A DNA stretch of 64,000 nucleotides from JANNVK01 sp031430435 (GCA_031430435.1 JANPBM010000090.1:30524-94523); one strand, 5' to 3'. Shown: positions 46,667 to 55,348, counted from the stretch's first letter. Notes: a model not told the origin generated them from the sequence alone. Made by a program: numbers and translations.

Positions 46667-49489
46667 TCACCTCTCAATCTCATTCAACGCTTCCACACAA
46701 CGTTCACAAGCCGTCGGATACCGTTCACTTACGCCGACATTGTGCGAATAGTTCCAGCAACGTTCGCATTTCTGCCCCTCGGCTTTCGTGATTTCGATAT
46801 TCGGCGAATCGGATTCGAATAATTCGACGTTTGAAACAATAAAAATATATCGCAAGTCGAAACGATACGGCGTGAGAAACTCAAAATTCTCGTCATCGAC
46901 CGAAAGTCTGACCTTTGCTTCCAAACCCGAACCGATTAGTTTCTCTGTTCTCGCCACTTCAAGCTGTTTCAAAACGTTATCGCGGATGGCAAAGATTTTT
47001 TCCCAAGTATCGAGCAAATGTAAGTCCAAATCACTTTCAACTTGCGGGAATTCCGCCAAATGAACAGATGCTGAACTTTGATTCGGCAAGTTTTCAAATG
47101 CTTCGTCAGCCGTAAATGCCAAAATCGGAGCCATCAATAAGGACAAATCATTGACAATTCGATACAACACGGTTTGAGCCGAACGCCGTTGATGAGATTT
47201 TGGCGCGGAGATATACAAACGGTCTTTGATGATGTCGAAATATCGTGCCGAAAGCGTAACGGTACAGAAATTGTAAATGGTCGAATAAACCGTTTGAAAG
47301 TCATAAGTTTCGTAACCTTTAACAACTTTCGCCGTCACGTTCTGCAAACTTGCCAACGCCCAACGGTCAATCTCAAGTAAATCTTCAACCGAATCGGTAT
47401 TTGGATTAAAGCCGTCAATATTACCTAACGCATAACGTAAAGTGTTGCGAAACTTGCGGTAAGCGTCTGTTACGCGATCCAGAATCTCTTTTGAACAACG
47501 CATATCTTCGGTGTAATCAACCGCCGCCGCCCACAAACGTAAAATCTCTGCGCCGCTTTGTTTGACGATTTCATTCGGTGATGTAACGTTGCCGAGCGAC
47601 TTCGATTGCTTGCGACCTTCGCCGTCCACAACCCAACCGTGCGTAATTACTTGCTTATACGGCGATTGATCGTGTGCCGCAATCCCGCACATCAAAGATG
47701 AATTAAACCAACCGCGATATTGGTCGCCGCCTTCAAGGTAAACATCGGCAGGGAAGCTCAACGTCTCGCCGCGAGTTTCCAAAACCGCCACGCAACTCGA
47801 ACCCGAATCAAACCAAACGTCCAAAATATCGGTCTCTTTGCGGAAATTTGCCGACGAACATTTTTCGCATTTGTAACCTTCGGGCAAAAGTTCCGATGCT
47901 TCGCGGTTATACCACGCATCAGCCGTTTCTTTGGCAAAAATATCGGCAACGTGATAGACGATTTTTGCGTCAATCACCACGTTTTCGCAATCAACGCAAT
48001 GAAACGCGACAATCGGAACGCCCCAAACTCTCTGCCGCGAAACGCACCAATCGGGACGACCTTTGAGCATATTCGCCATTCGTCCTTCGCCCCAATTCGG
48101 ATGCCATTTGGTTGTCGCAACTTCGCGTAAAGACTGCGAACGCAACGATTTATCACCGCTGTTATCCATTGAAATAAACCATTGCGGAGTTGCTCTGAAA
48201 ATAACCGGTTTGTGCGAACGCCAACCGTGCGGATAGCGATGCGAGTAATCTTCGGCATACAATAACACGCCCGATTCACGCATAAATTCGACAATTTTAG
48301 GGTTCGCCTTAAAGACAAATTCACCCGCAAAATGTTCGACTTCCGCTGTAAATTTTCCGCCGTTATCAACCGGACAATACGTTTGCAAACCGTAGCGTTG
48401 CGAAATATAAAAGTCGTCCGTTCCGTGTCCCGGAGCTGTGTGAACCAAGCCTGTTCCGGCAAATTTGTCTGATTTTTGCTCGTCATCGCCTTGCGAATTA
48501 TCTCCCAAAGTAACGTGTTCGCCGCACATTACGAGCGAATCGCGTTCGAGCCAAGCGTGTTTGCAAACCAGTTTGTCGAGAATATTTCCTTTAAATTTTG
48601 CAAGTTCTTTGCTTCCGTCAAAACCACACTTTTCCGCAACTTCTTTGACCAATTCAGTGGCGATAACATAAACTTCATCACCAACCTCAACCGCCGAATA
48701 ATCGAAATTCGGATTAACCGAAATTCCCAAGTTCGCGGGCAATGTCCAAGGCGTTGTTGTCCAAATAACAAACTTCACATTTTTCCCGTCAAGTGCTGAA
48801 TCAATCAACTTAGCGTCTGATTTGAGCGGGAATTTTACATAAACCGAGGCTGAAACAACGTCTGCATATTCAACTTCGGCTTCGGCGAGCGCGGTTTGAT
48901 CGTAAACGTCCCAATAAACCGGTCTCGCCCCGCGATAAACATAGCCGCGTTCGATAAATTTGCCGAATAATCGCGCAGTTTCCGCCTCGTATTCGTGCGA
49001 CATTGTTAAATACGGCGTGTTCCATTCGCCCAAAATTCCGAGTCGTTGAAAATCTCGCGTTTGATTATTCATCGCGGTCGAAGCGTGGTCGCGGCAGATT
49101 TTGCGGAAAGTATTGGTCGGAATTTCTTCTTTATTTTTTCCTTTTTCCTTCAATTTTCGCTCGACGTAATTCTCGATCGGCAAACCGTGACAATCATAAC
49201 CCGGAACATACGGCGACTGAAATCCCATCATCGTCCGCGATTTCACGACAAAATCTTTCAAAATTTTATTGAGTGCCGTACCGATGTGAATGTCGGCGTT
49301 CGCGTATGGCGGACCATCGTGTAAGATGAACTTTTGCTTGTCTTTACGCGATGCTTGAATAGTTTCGTAAAGTTTATTTTCAGTCCATTTTTTCAAACGC
49401 GCAGGCTCAGATTGTCCGAGATTCGCTTTCTGCGAAAAGTCGGTTTTCGGTAAATTAACGGTTTTTTTCAGTTCTAAAGGTTCGCTCAT
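46667..49489 (-). CDS. ileS: Isoleucyl-tRNA synthetase
   Basis: A 940-residue class I synthetase that charges tRNA-Ile. The HIGH motif appears as PPYANADIHIGTALNK (His68-Ile-Gly70) and KMSKS as GRKQSKSLGN. The editing domain lies between (about 200-400). DVWFDSGSS and GWFNSSLMCGIAAH are in the core. The C-terminal zinc site is CERCW and CERC (about 908-932), as in bacterial IleS1. Upstream on the same strand are a promoter, a 17-residue leader peptide with three adjacent Ile codons and a terminator, an arrangement typical of ribosome-mediated attenuation. Downstream genes are an aspartyl protease and lspA. Confidence 0.96.
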   Translation of the reverse strand: MSEPLELKKTVNLPKTDFSQKANLGQSEPARLKKWTENKLYETIQASRKDKQKFILHDGPPYANADIHIGTALNKILKDFVVKSRTMMGFQSPYVPGYDCHGLPIENYVERKLKEKGKNKEEIPTNTFRKICRDHASTAMNNQTRDFQRLGILGEWNTPYLTMSHEYEAETARLFGKFIERGYVYRGARPVYWDVYDQTALAEAEVEYADVVSASVYVKFPLKSDAKLIDSALDGKNVKFVIWTTTPWTLPANLGISVNPNFDYSAVEVGDEVYVIATELVKEVAEKCGFDGSKELAKFKGNILDKLVCKHAWLERDSLVMCGEHVTLGDNSQGDDEQKSDKFAGTGLVHTAPGHGTDDFYISQRYGLQTYCPVDNGGKFTAEVEHFAGEFVFKANPKIVEFMRESGVLLYAEDYSHRYPHGWRSHKPVIFRATPQWFISMDNSGDKSLRSQSLREVATTKWHPNWGEGRMANMLKGRPDWCVSRQRVWGVPIVAFHCVDCENVVIDAKIVYHVADIFAKETADAWYNREASELLPEGYKCEKCSSANFRKETDILDVWFDSGSSCVAVLETRGETLSFPADVYLEGGDQYRGWFNSSLMCGIAAHDQSPYKQVITHGWVVDGEGRKQSKSLGNVTSPNEIVKQSGAEILRLWAAAVDYTEDMRCSKEILDRVTDAYRKFRNTLRYALGNIDGFNPNTDSVEDLLEIDRWALASLQNVTAKVVKGYETYDFQTVYSTIYNFCTVTLSARYFDIIKDRLYISAPKSHQRRSAQTVLYRIVNDLSLLMAPILAFTADEAFENLPNQSSASVHLAEFPQVESDLDLHLLDTWEKIFAIRDNVLKQLEVARTEKLIGSGLEAKVRLSVDDENFEFLTPYRFDLRYIFIVSNVELFESDSPNIEITKAEGQKCERCWNYSHNVGVSERYPTACERCVEALNEIER

Positions 49490-49594
49490 AATTTCAAATG
49501 TAATTTTACAACAAGTAAGAAAGTTTTACAGGGATAAAAAGGATAAACGGGATAAGAAAGAATTTTTATCGGTTTTATCCGTGTAAAGAAAAAA

Positions 49595-49623
49595 TAAAAA
49601 AGCCTTAATCATTTCGATTAAGG
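49595..49623 (-). terminator. Attenuator terminator in the ileS leader
   Basis: On minus: ccttaatc (49616-49623), loop gaaat, gattaagg (49603-49610), c, then T6. It lies 36 nt after the leader-ORF stop codon and about 105 nt before ileS. Its 5' arm overlaps a sequence that can pair instead with the end of the leader ORF. Confidence 0.8.
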
Positions 49624-49672
49624 ACACACGGCGCAAGCAAGATTTTTCGTCTCGACTTCTAGCCGTTGCCTT
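49620..49672 (-). promoter_or_regulatory. Predicted antiterminator pairing of the ileS attenuator
   Basis: On minus, AAGGCAACGGC (49662-49672, the last four sense codons of the leader ORF) can pair all 11 bases with GCCGUGUGUCCUU (49620-49632), leaving two single bulges. That pairing takes CCUU from the terminator's 5' arm. A ribosome at the stop codon would block it; one stalled at the first Ile triplet would not. Confidence 0.6.
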
Positions 49673-49712
49673 TCAAAATAATAATGCTTTTTATCGAGTT
49701 AAATTTTTTCAT
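49659..49712 (-). CDS. Isoleucine-rich leader peptide of ileS
   Basis: A 17-codon ORF, MKKFNSIKSIIILKGNG, ending in TAG. It has one Ile at codon 7 (ATA) and three in a row at codons 10-12 (ATT ATT ATT). The ATG lies exactly 7 nt from the -10 box, so the transcript would start at or beside AUG; no ribosome site exists. A terminator follows the stop codon by 36 nt, then ileS. This has the layout of a ribosome-mediated attenuation leader, as pheM is for E. coli pheST. The ORF is too short to prove by composition; the support is the Ile run, the position and the mutually exclusive hairpins. Confidence 0.65.
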   Translation of the reverse strand: MKKFNSIKSIIILKGNG

Positions 49713-49719
49713 CGCTTTA

Positions 49720-49748
49720 TTTATCTCAATTTTCGAGCGTTTAGTCAA
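49720..49748 (-). promoter_or_regulatory. Promoter of the ileS leader
   Basis: On minus: TTGACT (49743-49748), a 17-bp spacer and GATAAA (49720-49725), 7 nt before the leader-peptide ATG at 49712. The predicted transcript start falls at or next to that ATG. Confidence 0.7.
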
Positions 49749-49834
49749 TCCGGCAAAAAATTGTTGTAATATTCAAAACTGTTGATGTAATATCTTACTG
49801 ACTTTTAACAAAAATAAAATATAAGGAAGTTTTT

Positions 49835-51871
49835 ATGATTAAAATGAAACTTAATTTACTGCTCAAATTGTTTTGCGTGTCGTTATTATTTGCTGTTACC
49901 GTATTTGCGGGCGACAACGATTGGCGACCTCTTACGCCTGAAGAAATAGTGCAAAAAACGCCAAAAGTTGAAGCCGATGCCGATGCCGAAGCAATGTTTT
50001 GGGAAGTCAAAGTTGACGACAGCGGCGAAGGTTTATCGCTCAAACATTATATTCGCGTCAAAATTTTCACGGAACGCGGCAGGGAAAAGTTCAGCAAAAT
50101 TGATATTCCTTATCGCAACGGCTATAAAGTCAAAGATGTTTATGCCCGTGTCGTCAAACCCGACGGCTCGATTGTGGAATTAAAAAAAGAAGATATTTTT
50201 GAACGCGATATTATTAAAGTACAAGGCGCGAAAATCAAGGCAAAATCGTTTGCCGTTGCCGGAATCGAAACAGGCGTGATTTTTGAATATCGTTACCGCG
50301 AAGTTTTGGATGAAGGCGGCGCGGGTAATATGCGATTGATTTTTCAGCGTGATTTGCCGATTCAAGATATGACTTATTATTTTAAGCCGACCGACACCCG
50401 CAGCACTTTTACACTTTCGTTCAATATGAAAAATGTCAGTCTTGTGAAAGATAAAGGCGGCTATTACAAAGCAACAATGGTCAATGTGCCGGCGACCAAA
50501 GAAGAACCGAATATGCCGCCCGAAGATGAAGTCAGGGCGTGGACATTTGTTTTTTACTCGTTTGAGAGCAAATTTGATGCTAAAACATATTGGGCAAATG
50601 CGGGCGGTATATTGGCGGAGGCGTATGAAATTAAAGACTCGTTGAAACCCGGCGGAGACATCAAAAAAGTGTTGCCGGAAATTCTCGGAAACGCAACGGA
50701 CGATAACGATAAACTCAGAAGAATCTATGACTTTTGTCGAACAAAGTTAAAAAACCTGACATTCGAGACAAGTCTGACCGCCGATGAAAAGTCGAAAATA
50801 AAATTGAATGATTCGCCTTCGGATACTTTGAAAAAACGGCAAGGACGCGAATTTGAAATCAATGCCGTGTTTGCTTCGTTGGCAGTCGCGGCAGGTTTTG
50901 AAGCGCGTTTGATTTTTGCGGGAAATCGGAGCGAGATATTTTTTACTGCCAAACACGCGCACAGTTCATTTGTTCATCCTGCGGGTGTTGCCGTGCGAAC
51001 CAAGAATCCTTTGGGCGATCTAAAACTCGGAAAAGATTTTGAAGTGCTTTTGAACGGTAAAAACATCAGCATCGGAGCCGATTGGCAGTATTTCAAGCCG
51101 GGAAATCCGTTTGTCGAACTTGGCAGTTTATCTTGGTACGAAGAAAATCAAACCGCATTTTTACTCGGCACAAAAGATTACATCACCACCAAACTGCCTT
51201 TGACTGATTACGATAAATCAAAGGCAAAGCGAACGGGGAAATTCAAACTTTTGGCGGACGGAACGCTCGAAGGCGAGGTCAGAATCGAGTATTCGGGGCA
51301 TTTTGCGGCTCAATATAAGTCGAATAATTATGACGATTCGCCGGCAAAACGCGAAGAAACGTTGAAAAGCGAGGTCAAAGAAAGAATGAGTACGGCAGAA
51401 TTATCGGATATTTCAATCGAAAATATCAGTGATTCGACCAAGCCGTTTGTTTATAAATACAAGGTGAAAATTCCGAACTACGCGCAAAAAACCGGCAAAC
51501 GTTTGTTTTTGCAACCCGGCTTTTTTGAATACGGCGAGAAACCGCGATTTACCTCGGCAACGCGAACGTATCCGATTTACTTCAATTTCCCTTGGTCCGA
51601 AGACGACGATGTTTCAATCGAACTTCCCGTCGGATTCAGTTTAGACAATGCCGATTCGCCCGGCGGACTTTTCGATTCCGATAAAATAGCTTCGCTCACT
51701 TTTGATATTAAAGTTGATAAAGACAGGCGAAATTTATTTTACAAGCGAAATTTATTTTTCGGCGGCAGAAATAACATTCTCTTTCCGGCGGCGGCTTATC
51801 CGGCAATAAAAAATTTGTTTGATTCTTTCAATAAAGCCGATAATCATATTATTACTTTGAAACAAAATTGA
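49835..51871 (+). CDS. Secreted DUF3857 and transglutaminase-like protein
   Basis: A 678-residue protein with a signal peptide (about 1-25, ending TVFAG). DUF3857 domain: about 45-210 (YIRVKIFTERGREKFSKIDI, YRNGYKVKDVYARVVKPDGS). A transglutaminase-like fold follows (about 290-400) with DDNDKLRRIYDFCRTKLKN and GREFEINAVFASLAVAAGFE. The position where active members have a catalytic Cys is filled by other residues, so this copy is probably inactive. The C-terminal third (about 430-678) is beta-rich with a DUF2569-like end. It may bind surface proteins or peptides. A GGAAG ribosome site precedes the start; a strong terminator follows. Confidence 0.8.
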   Translation: MIKMKLNLLLKLFCVSLLFAVTVFAGDNDWRPLTPEEIVQKTPKVEADADAEAMFWEVKVDDSGEGLSLKHYIRVKIFTERGREKFSKIDIPYRNGYKVKDVYARVVKPDGSIVELKKEDIFERDIIKVQGAKIKAKSFAVAGIETGVIFEYRYREVLDEGGAGNMRLIFQRDLPIQDMTYYFKPTDTRSTFTLSFNMKNVSLVKDKGGYYKATMVNVPATKEEPNMPPEDEVRAWTFVFYSFESKFDAKTYWANAGGILAEAYEIKDSLKPGGDIKKVLPEILGNATDDNDKLRRIYDFCRTKLKNLTFETSLTADEKSKIKLNDSPSDTLKKRQGREFEINAVFASLAVAAGFEARLIFAGNRSEIFFTAKHAHSSFVHPAGVAVRTKNPLGDLKLGKDFEVLLNGKNISIGADWQYFKPGNPFVELGSLSWYEENQTAFLLGTKDYITTKLPLTDYDKSKAKRTGKFKLLADGTLEGEVRIEYSGHFAAQYKSNNYDDSPAKREETLKSEVKERMSTAELSDISIENISDSTKPFVYKYKVKIPNYAQKTGKRLFLQPGFFEYGEKPRFTSATRTYPIYFNFPWSEDDDVSIELPVGFSLDNADSPGGLFDSDKIASLTFDIKVDKDRRNLFYKRNLFFGGRNNILFPAAAYPAIKNLFDSFNKADNHIITLKQN

Positions 51872-51882
51872 TGTTGCGGCTT

Positions 51883-51921
51883 AAAAAGGTTTACGAGATT
51901 TTGCGCTTCGTAAACCTTTTT
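51883..51921. terminator. Bidirectional intrinsic terminator
   Basis: The stem aaaaaggtttacga (51883-51896) with tcgtaaacctttttt-like arm (51907-51921) lies between convergent genes ending at 51871 (+) and 51931 (-). Confidence 0.8.
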
Positions 51922-51930
51922 ACTTGTTGC

Positions 51931-52878
51931 TTATTTGGCAAAAATATATTCTGTTTTAGTGCGAGTGGTTGTGTTCGGTTGATTAACCGTAACTTTGATT
52001 TGTCGGCGTTCACCCGCTTTCGGCTCGTTTTTCGGGTAATAACCGATGCTGTACTGAAAGCGTAATTCATCGGCAATTTGTCCGAAAACTTTGTTGAAAT
52101 CTTTTAATTTATCGGCTCTGAAAAATATTCCGCCGGTTTTTGCGGGAATATCTTTCATAAATTTATCGCCCTCTTTCGAGCGAAAATCAGAGTCAAATTG
52201 AATCGAATAAATTTGCGTGCCGGTTTCTTCGGCGGCTTGCATATTTGTATTTGCGGTAAACTGCGGAATTGCTCCTTTCGGTTGATCCCAACTCCAAGCC
52301 TCTTGTCCGTCGGTGAAAATTATCAAGGCTTTGCGACCTTTCAAACCTCTGAAAATACGATTGATAACACCTTCAATTGTTGAATGTAAATGAGTTCCGG
52401 CTCCGGTCGTCATATTTTGAATCGAACTTTTTAAGGTTTCACGGTCGCGAACTTTTGTATTCAAAATATATGTTTTGCGGTCAAAAGCAATTCCGACGGC
52501 ACGATCGTTCGGGCGAAGTTGGTCAACAAAAGCAATCGCGGCTTTCTTCACATCGTCAATAATCGGGGCAACCGAATCACTTCGGTCTATCAATAAAACA
52601 ACGGTAAACGCTTCGTCAACCGGAGAAAAATACTCGATTTGCTGCTCTATACCGTTTTCAAAAACCTTAAAATCTTCCTTTTTCAAATTTTGGATAAACT
52701 TGCCGTCTTTAGCCGAAACGCTGACCGGAAAACTTACCAAATTTGTTTCAACTCTGATAATTTCGTCGTCCGTTTGATTTTCAGGCGTAGCGGTCGGAGT
52801 CGGTGTAACGGTTTGTCCGAATATAAAATGTATATTCAGCAAAATAAGCAAAATAAATGAAAGATTTTTTAGTTTCAT
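51931..52878 (-). CDS. VWFA-related Acidobacterial domain protein
   Basis: A 315-residue secreted protein with a signal peptide (about 1-21, ending IFGQ), a short Thr/Pro linker, an N-terminal strand region with LVSFPVSVSAKDGKFIQNLK and FKVFENGIEQQIEYFSP, and a VWA domain (about 92-280). The MIDAS begins DRSDSV rather than DxSxS with the usual Gly, and TDGQEAWSWD carries the later metal residue. This layout is the VWFA-related domain typical of Acidobacteria, where genomes hold many copies. Ligand binding on the cell surface or in the periplasm is likely. It is the main taxonomic clue of the window. Confidence 0.88.
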   Translation of the reverse strand: MKLKNLSFILLILLNIHFIFGQTVTPTPTATPENQTDDEIIRVETNLVSFPVSVSAKDGKFIQNLKKEDFKVFENGIEQQIEYFSPVDEAFTVVLLIDRSDSVAPIIDDVKKAAIAFVDQLRPNDRAVGIAFDRKTYILNTKVRDRETLKSSIQNMTTGAGTHLHSTIEGVINRIFRGLKGRKALIIFTDGQEAWSWDQPKGAIPQFTANTNMQAAEETGTQIYSIQFDSDFRSKEGDKFMKDIPAKTGGIFFRADKLKDFNKVFGQIADELRFQYSIGYYPKNEPKAGERRQIKVTVNQPNTTTRTKTEYIFAK

Positions 52879-52922
52879 AACAAACTGATTATCGAACCGA
52901 AACGCGATTTATGCAAAAGCAA

Positions 52923-53936
52923 TCAATTCCGAAATTCGATAAATTTATAAATGCCTTCAACAATTTTCGCCATTTTTTGATAATCTAATTTCTCGGCTGT
53001 ATCGTTTTTTGTGTGATAATTAAAGTTCCGATAAAATGCCGTATCTGTAATCATTACGGCGTTATAGCCGAAATTCCAATAGTTTCGATGGTCGCTGAAA
53101 TCAACGCCGTTGACGAAAGTCGGCACATTTGCCGAGTAAATCGGGACATCGCGGGTCATCGCAAATTTTAAGTTTCGCGTTGTGAAAATATTGGTGAAAT
53201 CGCCGATGATTACCGCGAAATTTCCGCGATTCGGATAAAATAAACTTAAAACTGATACGGGGAAGTTTTGACTGTTCGGTTCATCGGAAAAATAACCGAC
53301 CATCTCCAACGAAATCATCAAGCTAACCTTAACATCTTTATCTTTCAACGATTTAGCGTGGATGTAACTGCCCATTTGCTCGGTTGCAAAAAACGGCGGT
53401 TCTTCCAAACTATACGCAACCAATTCAATTTGTTTCGCCGGTTTTTGTTTGCCTAAAAGATGTGCAAGTTCGATTAAACCTGCCACGCCCGAAGCATTAT
53501 CGTCCGCACCGCGAGTATCAAATGCCGAATCATAATGTCCGCCGATGACGATTCTTTCACTTGCTTCATCGCCAAAAATTGCGATTATGTTTTGATACGT
53601 TTCGCCTTTGACTTGGAATGTTTGCACGGAAACTTTTCCGCCCGATTTTTCAAACTCGGCTTTGATATAATTTGCGGTTTTGTTTAGATTTGCCGTGTTT
53701 GTAAAGTTTCGCGGGTAAAAGTCGTTTGATAATTTCTCAACGTGAAGTTTTAATTTGTCGGGATTTATTGAAACAGTTGGCGGATTTTGCGAGGTCGAAA
53801 ATAACGGTTGCGTAATCCAAAACGACAAAGTTGTGAACAAAAATAAAGCGAAAAAAGCGATTGAAACTATGCACAAAACTATTTTCCGCCGATTGCGTTT
53901 TTCATCTTGCCAAAGTTCTTCAACTGAATCGTTCAT
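52923..53936 (-). CDS. Membrane-anchored M28 family metallopeptidase
   Basis: A 337-residue protein with one membrane segment (about 19-41) near the N-terminus and an M28 aminopeptidase-type domain outside. The zinc-site residues are recognisable: His in IVIGGHYDSAFDT, Asp in GADDNASGVAG, Glu-Glu in SLEEPPFF, and His in DFSDHRNYWNFGY. The usual third-site Asp/Glu lies in ISLEMVGYF. M28 enzymes cleave N-terminal residues from peptides. It precedes the small gene at 53947 on the same strand (10-bp gap), probably in one operon that also includes the PGPGW gene. Confidence 0.88.
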   Translation of the reverse strand: MNDSVEELWQDEKRNRRKIVLCIVSIAFFALFLFTTLSFWITQPLFSTSQNPPTVSINPDKLKLHVEKLSNDFYPRNFTNTANLNKTANYIKAEFEKSGGKVSVQTFQVKGETYQNIIAIFGDEASERIVIGGHYDSAFDTRGADDNASGVAGLIELAHLLGKQKPAKQIELVAYSLEEPPFFATEQMGSYIHAKSLKDKDVKVSLMISLEMVGYFSDEPNSQNFPVSVLSLFYPNRGNFAVIIGDFTNIFTTRNLKFAMTRDVPIYSANVPTFVNGVDFSDHRNYWNFGYNAVMITDTAFYRNFNYHTKNDTAEKLDYQKMAKIVEGIYKFIEFRN

Positions 53937-53946
53937 ACTAACGGCA

Positions 53947-54222
53947 TCAAACTAATATCGAATTTCCATGGTTTCGCGGGTCGTAGCGAACGCCGACTTT
54001 TGCTCCCGGTGCATATTTTACGCCGTCTTTCAACATTTCTTCGGTCAAAAACTCGGATGATTCAAAGTCCGCGCCTTGCACGCAATACACATAATACGCG
54101 ACTTCGCCTTCTTCCAACGTTTCACATTCCGTGATTGTGCCGTCCGTGATTCTGCCGTTAAGGGTTAAATGTTCACGATTATCAATCTTCTTTTTTTTTC
54201 TGAATATGCTGAAGAGACCCAT
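53947..54222 (-). CDS. Small hypothetical protein
   Basis: A 91-residue protein with a basic N-terminus (SIFRKKKKIDNRE) and a beta-rich body: HLTLNGRITDGTITE, EVAYYVYCVQGADFES, AKVGVRYDPRNHGNSILV. The VRYDPxNHxxS ending recalls DUF3592-type extracytoplasmic proteins, but there is no signal peptide or membrane segment here. Function unknown. It lies 5 bp downstream of the PGPGW gene and just upstream of the M28 peptidase gene, so it is co-transcribed with both. Confidence 0.65.
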   Translation of the reverse strand: MGLFSIFRKKKKIDNREHLTLNGRITDGTITECETLEEGEVAYYVYCVQGADFESSEFLTEEMLKDGVKYAPGAKVGVRYDPRNHGNSILV

Positions 54223-54227
54223 TTTTT

Positions 54228-54656
54228 TTAATCTAAAATAAGTGAAGGTTTATTATATTTTGCCCGAAGTTTGTTGATCGCGTTCAAAACTGTCGGACGT
54301 TTGATAATTCGCGCTTCAAGCGGGCGTTTGCCCGGAACATCGATCATAATCAAACCGAGTAAAATCGTCAAAATTCCTTGTCCCGGAATCCCCGGAAGCG
54401 ATAAAAGAATTCCCAATAAAACTAAAAACACACCGAAAACATTTTTTATGATGACCGCTCCCCAACGCACCAAAAACGGACTGTTCGGCAGAAAATCGCG
54501 TTCGTAATGCGAACTGAAATAGTTTGGCGGAATTTTAACCATGACAATTCCGATGGCGGCAAAACTGATTGTAAAAGAAAACAAAAACAGACCGATACCG
54601 AGTAAAACTCCGTTCAGCGTTAAACCTGCCCACAAACTTTGCAGCCAACTAATCAT
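54228..54656 (-). CDS. PGPGW-type transmembrane protein
   Basis: A 142-residue membrane protein with predicted helices at about 14-38 and 68-102, and the PGPGW-like family motif LSLPGIPGQGILTILLGL (about 85-102), followed by the conserved basic cytoplasmic part DVPGKRPLEARIIKRPTVL and INKLRAKYNKPSL. The family is widespread in Proteobacteria and Acidobacteria, and its function is unknown. The start overlaps the end of the upstream CDP-alcohol phosphatidyltransferase by 8 bp, so a role in the membrane-lipid context is possible. Confidence 0.8.
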   Translation of the reverse strand: MISWLQSLWAGLTLNGVLLGIGLFLFSFTISFAAIGIVMVKIPPNYFSSHYERDFLPNSPFLVRWGAVIIKNVFGVFLVLLGILLSLPGIPGQGILTILLGLIMIDVPGKRPLEARIIKRPTVLNAINKLRAKYNKPSLILD

Positions 54657-55281
54657 TTTCTTGCTTCCTTAATTCTTTCCAAACAAAAAACATTCGGTGA
54701 ATAAACGTCCACATCGAGCCGATTGCCAAAACCCACAGCACTTGCGGCATTCGGTTAAATAAAAAGAAGTTTGAACTCCAGTCCCAAGTCGATAATGCGC
54801 CGATGATAAAAAGCACGATTCTTTCGGGACGTTGCAAAAAACCGACGTTTGCTTTGATGCCGAAACCCTCGCTTTTGGCGGTTGTGTAACTGACCATAAC
54901 GGAACCGATCCAACCGACTCCGCACAGAAAAACGTTGATCATCGAATGTTGCGGTCGGTTTGAGGCATAGAAAAACATTATGCCTAAGAACACAACCATA
55001 TCCGAAAGTCTGTCTAACGACGAATCTAAAAAGGCTCCGAATTTAGTTGTATTTCCGGTCAAACGAGCAACGTTCCCGTCAAGCATATCAAACAAATTAG
55101 CCACGATTAAAACGATTCCCGCATAGAAAAATTCGCCGAAACCAAATAGAATACCGCAAAAAACGTTAATTGTTACGCCGATTGCCGTCAATAAATTCGG
55201 GCTGACACCCGCAGACGCAAGACCGCGAACCATCGAATTGATGATTCGCATTGCTCCGCGTCCGATGCTTGCTCCAAACAT
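54649..55281 (-). CDS. CDP-alcohol phosphatidyltransferase family protein
   Basis: A 210-residue integral membrane enzyme from ATG 55281 (an upstream TTG at 55296 is less likely). The signature DG-x2-AR-x8-G-x3-D-x3-D is complete in DMLDGNVARLTGN and KFGAFLDSSLDRLSD (about 67-95). About five membrane segments follow the family plan. It transfers a phosphatidyl group from CDP-diacylglycerol to an alcohol such as glycerol-phosphate or inositol-phosphate; the alcohol cannot be read from the sequence. Coupled to the PGPGW gene downstream. Confidence 0.88.
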   Translation of the reverse strand: MFGASIGRGAMRIINSMVRGLASAGVSPNLLTAIGVTINVFCGILFGFGEFFYAGIVLIVANLFDMLDGNVARLTGNTTKFGAFLDSSLDRLSDMVVFLGIMFFYASNRPQHSMINVFLCGVGWIGSVMVSYTTAKSEGFGIKANVGFLQRPERIVLFIIGALSTWDWSSNFFLFNRMPQVLWVLAIGSMWTFIHRMFFVWKELRKQEND

Positions 55282-55348
55282 TTTAATAAATCTCAAGTCT
55301 CAAAATCCGAAGTCCCACAGGACAAAGGACAAAAGACAAAGGACTTTC

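Noticed and set aside
47720..49324. Plus-strand frames inside ileS
   Set aside because: They lie opposite conserved IleS motifs and have no start signals.
49490..49713. T-box riboswitch upstream of ileS
   Set aside because: No AGGGUGGNACCGCG-type T-box sequence or stem I specifier was found; the Ile-rich ORF explains the leader better.
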